This document shows, piece by piece, positions 63,253 to 64,000 of a DNA stretch of 64,000 nucleotides. How positions within the stretch are numbered: the stretch's first letter is position 1; the number at the start of each line of letters is the position of its first letter. The translations under genes and the position numbers were made by a program. The notes under the pieces were generated by a model. It had not been told where the DNA came from, made no database searches, and worked only from the letters and a program-made list of their open reading frames with translations. Location of the stretch: contig NZ_CP040272.1 in the NCBI RefSeq assembly GCF_013393905.1, positions 4,832,001 through 4,896,000 on the forward strand, given 5' to 3'. Source of the stretch: Nostoc sp. C052 (lineage in GTDB: Bacteria > Cyanobacteriota > Cyanobacteriia > Cyanobacteriales > Nostocaceae).

Positions 63253-63533
63253 ACTTCTAAACCTTTTTTTACACACTTCATCTTAATTTTAATAGTGTAT
63301 TACTTTCTTGAGAAGCCTCTAACTCCGAACTGCCAAACTTGGTAACTGCTGTGAGGGAGTTTACTTTTCTATTCCAGAATGAAGTGGCAGCATTTGGTTA
63401 AAATGATGATGAGAGTGCTTTACAAAGCTTCAAATTTTGTGGCGATGTCTACGATGGGCTACGCCTAAGCAAAGTGCGGCTTGCCCTTGCCCAAGTTTTT
63501 TCTTTCTTTACAGATAGATAGTAGCTGAAACCG

Positions 63534-63827
63534 ATGACTGGTATTGACCTGACTGCTTGGATACTTGGCCCTGTATTAGGGGTGATGACATTTTTATTTA
63601 TATTTCGTATCATTCTCACTTGGTATCCGCAAGTGGATCTGAATCGTTTGCCTTTTAATTTAATAGCTTGGCCCACTGAGCCATTTTTAATCCCGCTGCG
63701 AAAGCTAGTACAACCTATAGGTGGAGTAGATATTACACCTATTATTTGGGTTGGTATCTTTAGCCTGCTGCGAGAAATCCTACTAGGTCAACAAGGATTA
63801 CTGACTATGCTATCTCGTGTGAATTAG
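63534..63827 (+). CDS. ycf19: YggT/Ycf19 family membrane protein
   Basis: 97 residues with two membrane segments: WILGPVLGVMTFLFIFRIIL, then WYPQVDLNRLPFNLIAWPTEPFLIPLRKLVQPIGGVDITPII (the conserved loop P-T-E/D-P-x3-P-x-R), and VGIFSLLREILLGQQGLL. YggT proteins are needed for chromosome/nucleoid and osmotic functions in some bacteria and are near cell division genes. In cyanobacteria this is the plastid-type Ycf19. Confidence 0.9.
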   Translation: MTGIDLTAWILGPVLGVMTFLFIFRIILTWYPQVDLNRLPFNLIAWPTEPFLIPLRKLVQPIGGVDITPIIWVGIFSLLREILLGQQGLLTMLSRVN

Positions 63828-63913
63828 GGATGGGGCATTGAAAAGAGGCAGAGGGGCAGGGTGCGGGGGGCAGAGGGAAAATTCTTCTCCCTGCTTCCCC
63901 AGTCCCCAATCCC

Positions 63914-64000
63914 CTAACCGTTCATTTCCTGCACAAAATTTGTATAGACTTTACCCTGCAAAAACTGTGGAGTTTCCATAATTTTTTGATGAAACCCGAT
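63914..64000 (-). CDS. accC: Biotin carboxylase AccC, C-terminal end (partial)
   Basis: The last 28 codons before a TAG are visible at the edge: IGFHQKIMETPQFLQGKVYT then NFVQEMNG. The HQKIMETPQF block followed by a short acidic-to-hydrophobic tail is the C-terminus of cyanobacterial acetyl-CoA carboxylase biotin carboxylase subunit. The rest lies outside, so the call rests on a short segment. Confidence 0.7.
   Translation of the reverse strand: MGFHQKIMETPQFLQGKVYTNFVQEMNG

Overview
The window is chromosomal DNA of a filamentous, heterocyst-type cyanobacterium close to Nostoc/Anabaena. The signs are frequent GCGATCGC (HIP1) octamers, a kaiABC cluster with the short KaiA typical of Nostocales, an HgdD-type TolC directly after kaiC, PSII/plastid-type genes (psbX, ycf66, ycf19), two SLH-OprB porins, a cyAbrB regulator, and many short tandem and palindromic repeats between genes. 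No rRNA, tRNA, CRISPR array or intact insertion sequence was seen.

Layout. 0-7.5 kb: the N-terminus of a CBS-domain protein (minus), the clock operon kaiA-kaiB-kaiC, the outer-membrane export channel hgdD with a strong terminator, and two small conserved unknowns. 7.5-12 kb: Spx/ArsC-like protein, pentapeptide-repeat protein, alpha/beta hydrolase, a GHL10-type glycosidase-like protein and a DUF2358 protein. 12-13.7 kb: a lone AT-rich DUF262-HNH gene that looks imported. 13.7-24 kb: uvrA, tsaB, a nucleotidylyltransferase/phosphomutase-like fusion, an SLH porin and a small lipoprotein. 24-32 kb: a two-component system and three membrane glycosyltransferase genes. 32-35.5 kb: a cbiM-cbiQ-cbiO nickel/cobalt ECF transporter, a lipoprotein and a decayed IS200/IS605 element. 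35.8-43 kb: a second SLH porin, a secreted Pro/Thr-rich protein, a DUF1361 membrane protein and a PEP-synthase-like protein. 43-53 kb: MgtC, RecF, a P-type cation ATPase, a propeller-transglutaminase, a Cas4/RecB-like nuclease, a phosphohexomutase and LapA. 53-59 kb: a BrnA antitoxin relic, DUF2839, a degenerate DinG-like helicase, M48 and CPBP proteases and cyAbrB, then about 1.5 kb without genes. 59.7-64 kb: sdhB, two TolB-like lipoproteins, ycf66, psbX (39 codons), ycf19 and the 3' end of accC.

The genes fall into several themes: circadian timing next to an export channel, envelope and surface polymers (porins, glycosyltransferases, sugar nucleotide enzymes), metal and ion transport (CbiMQO, MgtC, P-type ATPase), DNA repair (UvrA, RecF, the Cas4-like nuclease), and photosynthesis/lipid housekeeping at the right edge.

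The most notable signals are small-scale genome dynamics. A 126-bp MITE-like element has perfect 10-bp flanking direct repeats and an inverted sibling 32 kb away. A perfect 30-bp member of a palindrome family lies in frame inside recF. A short dispersed repeat lies in frame inside a porin gene. There is a BrnA relic with two lesions and a TnpB relic between its terminal hairpins. No complete new multi-gene system stands out; the DUF262-HNH singleton is the best candidate for an undescribed defence function.
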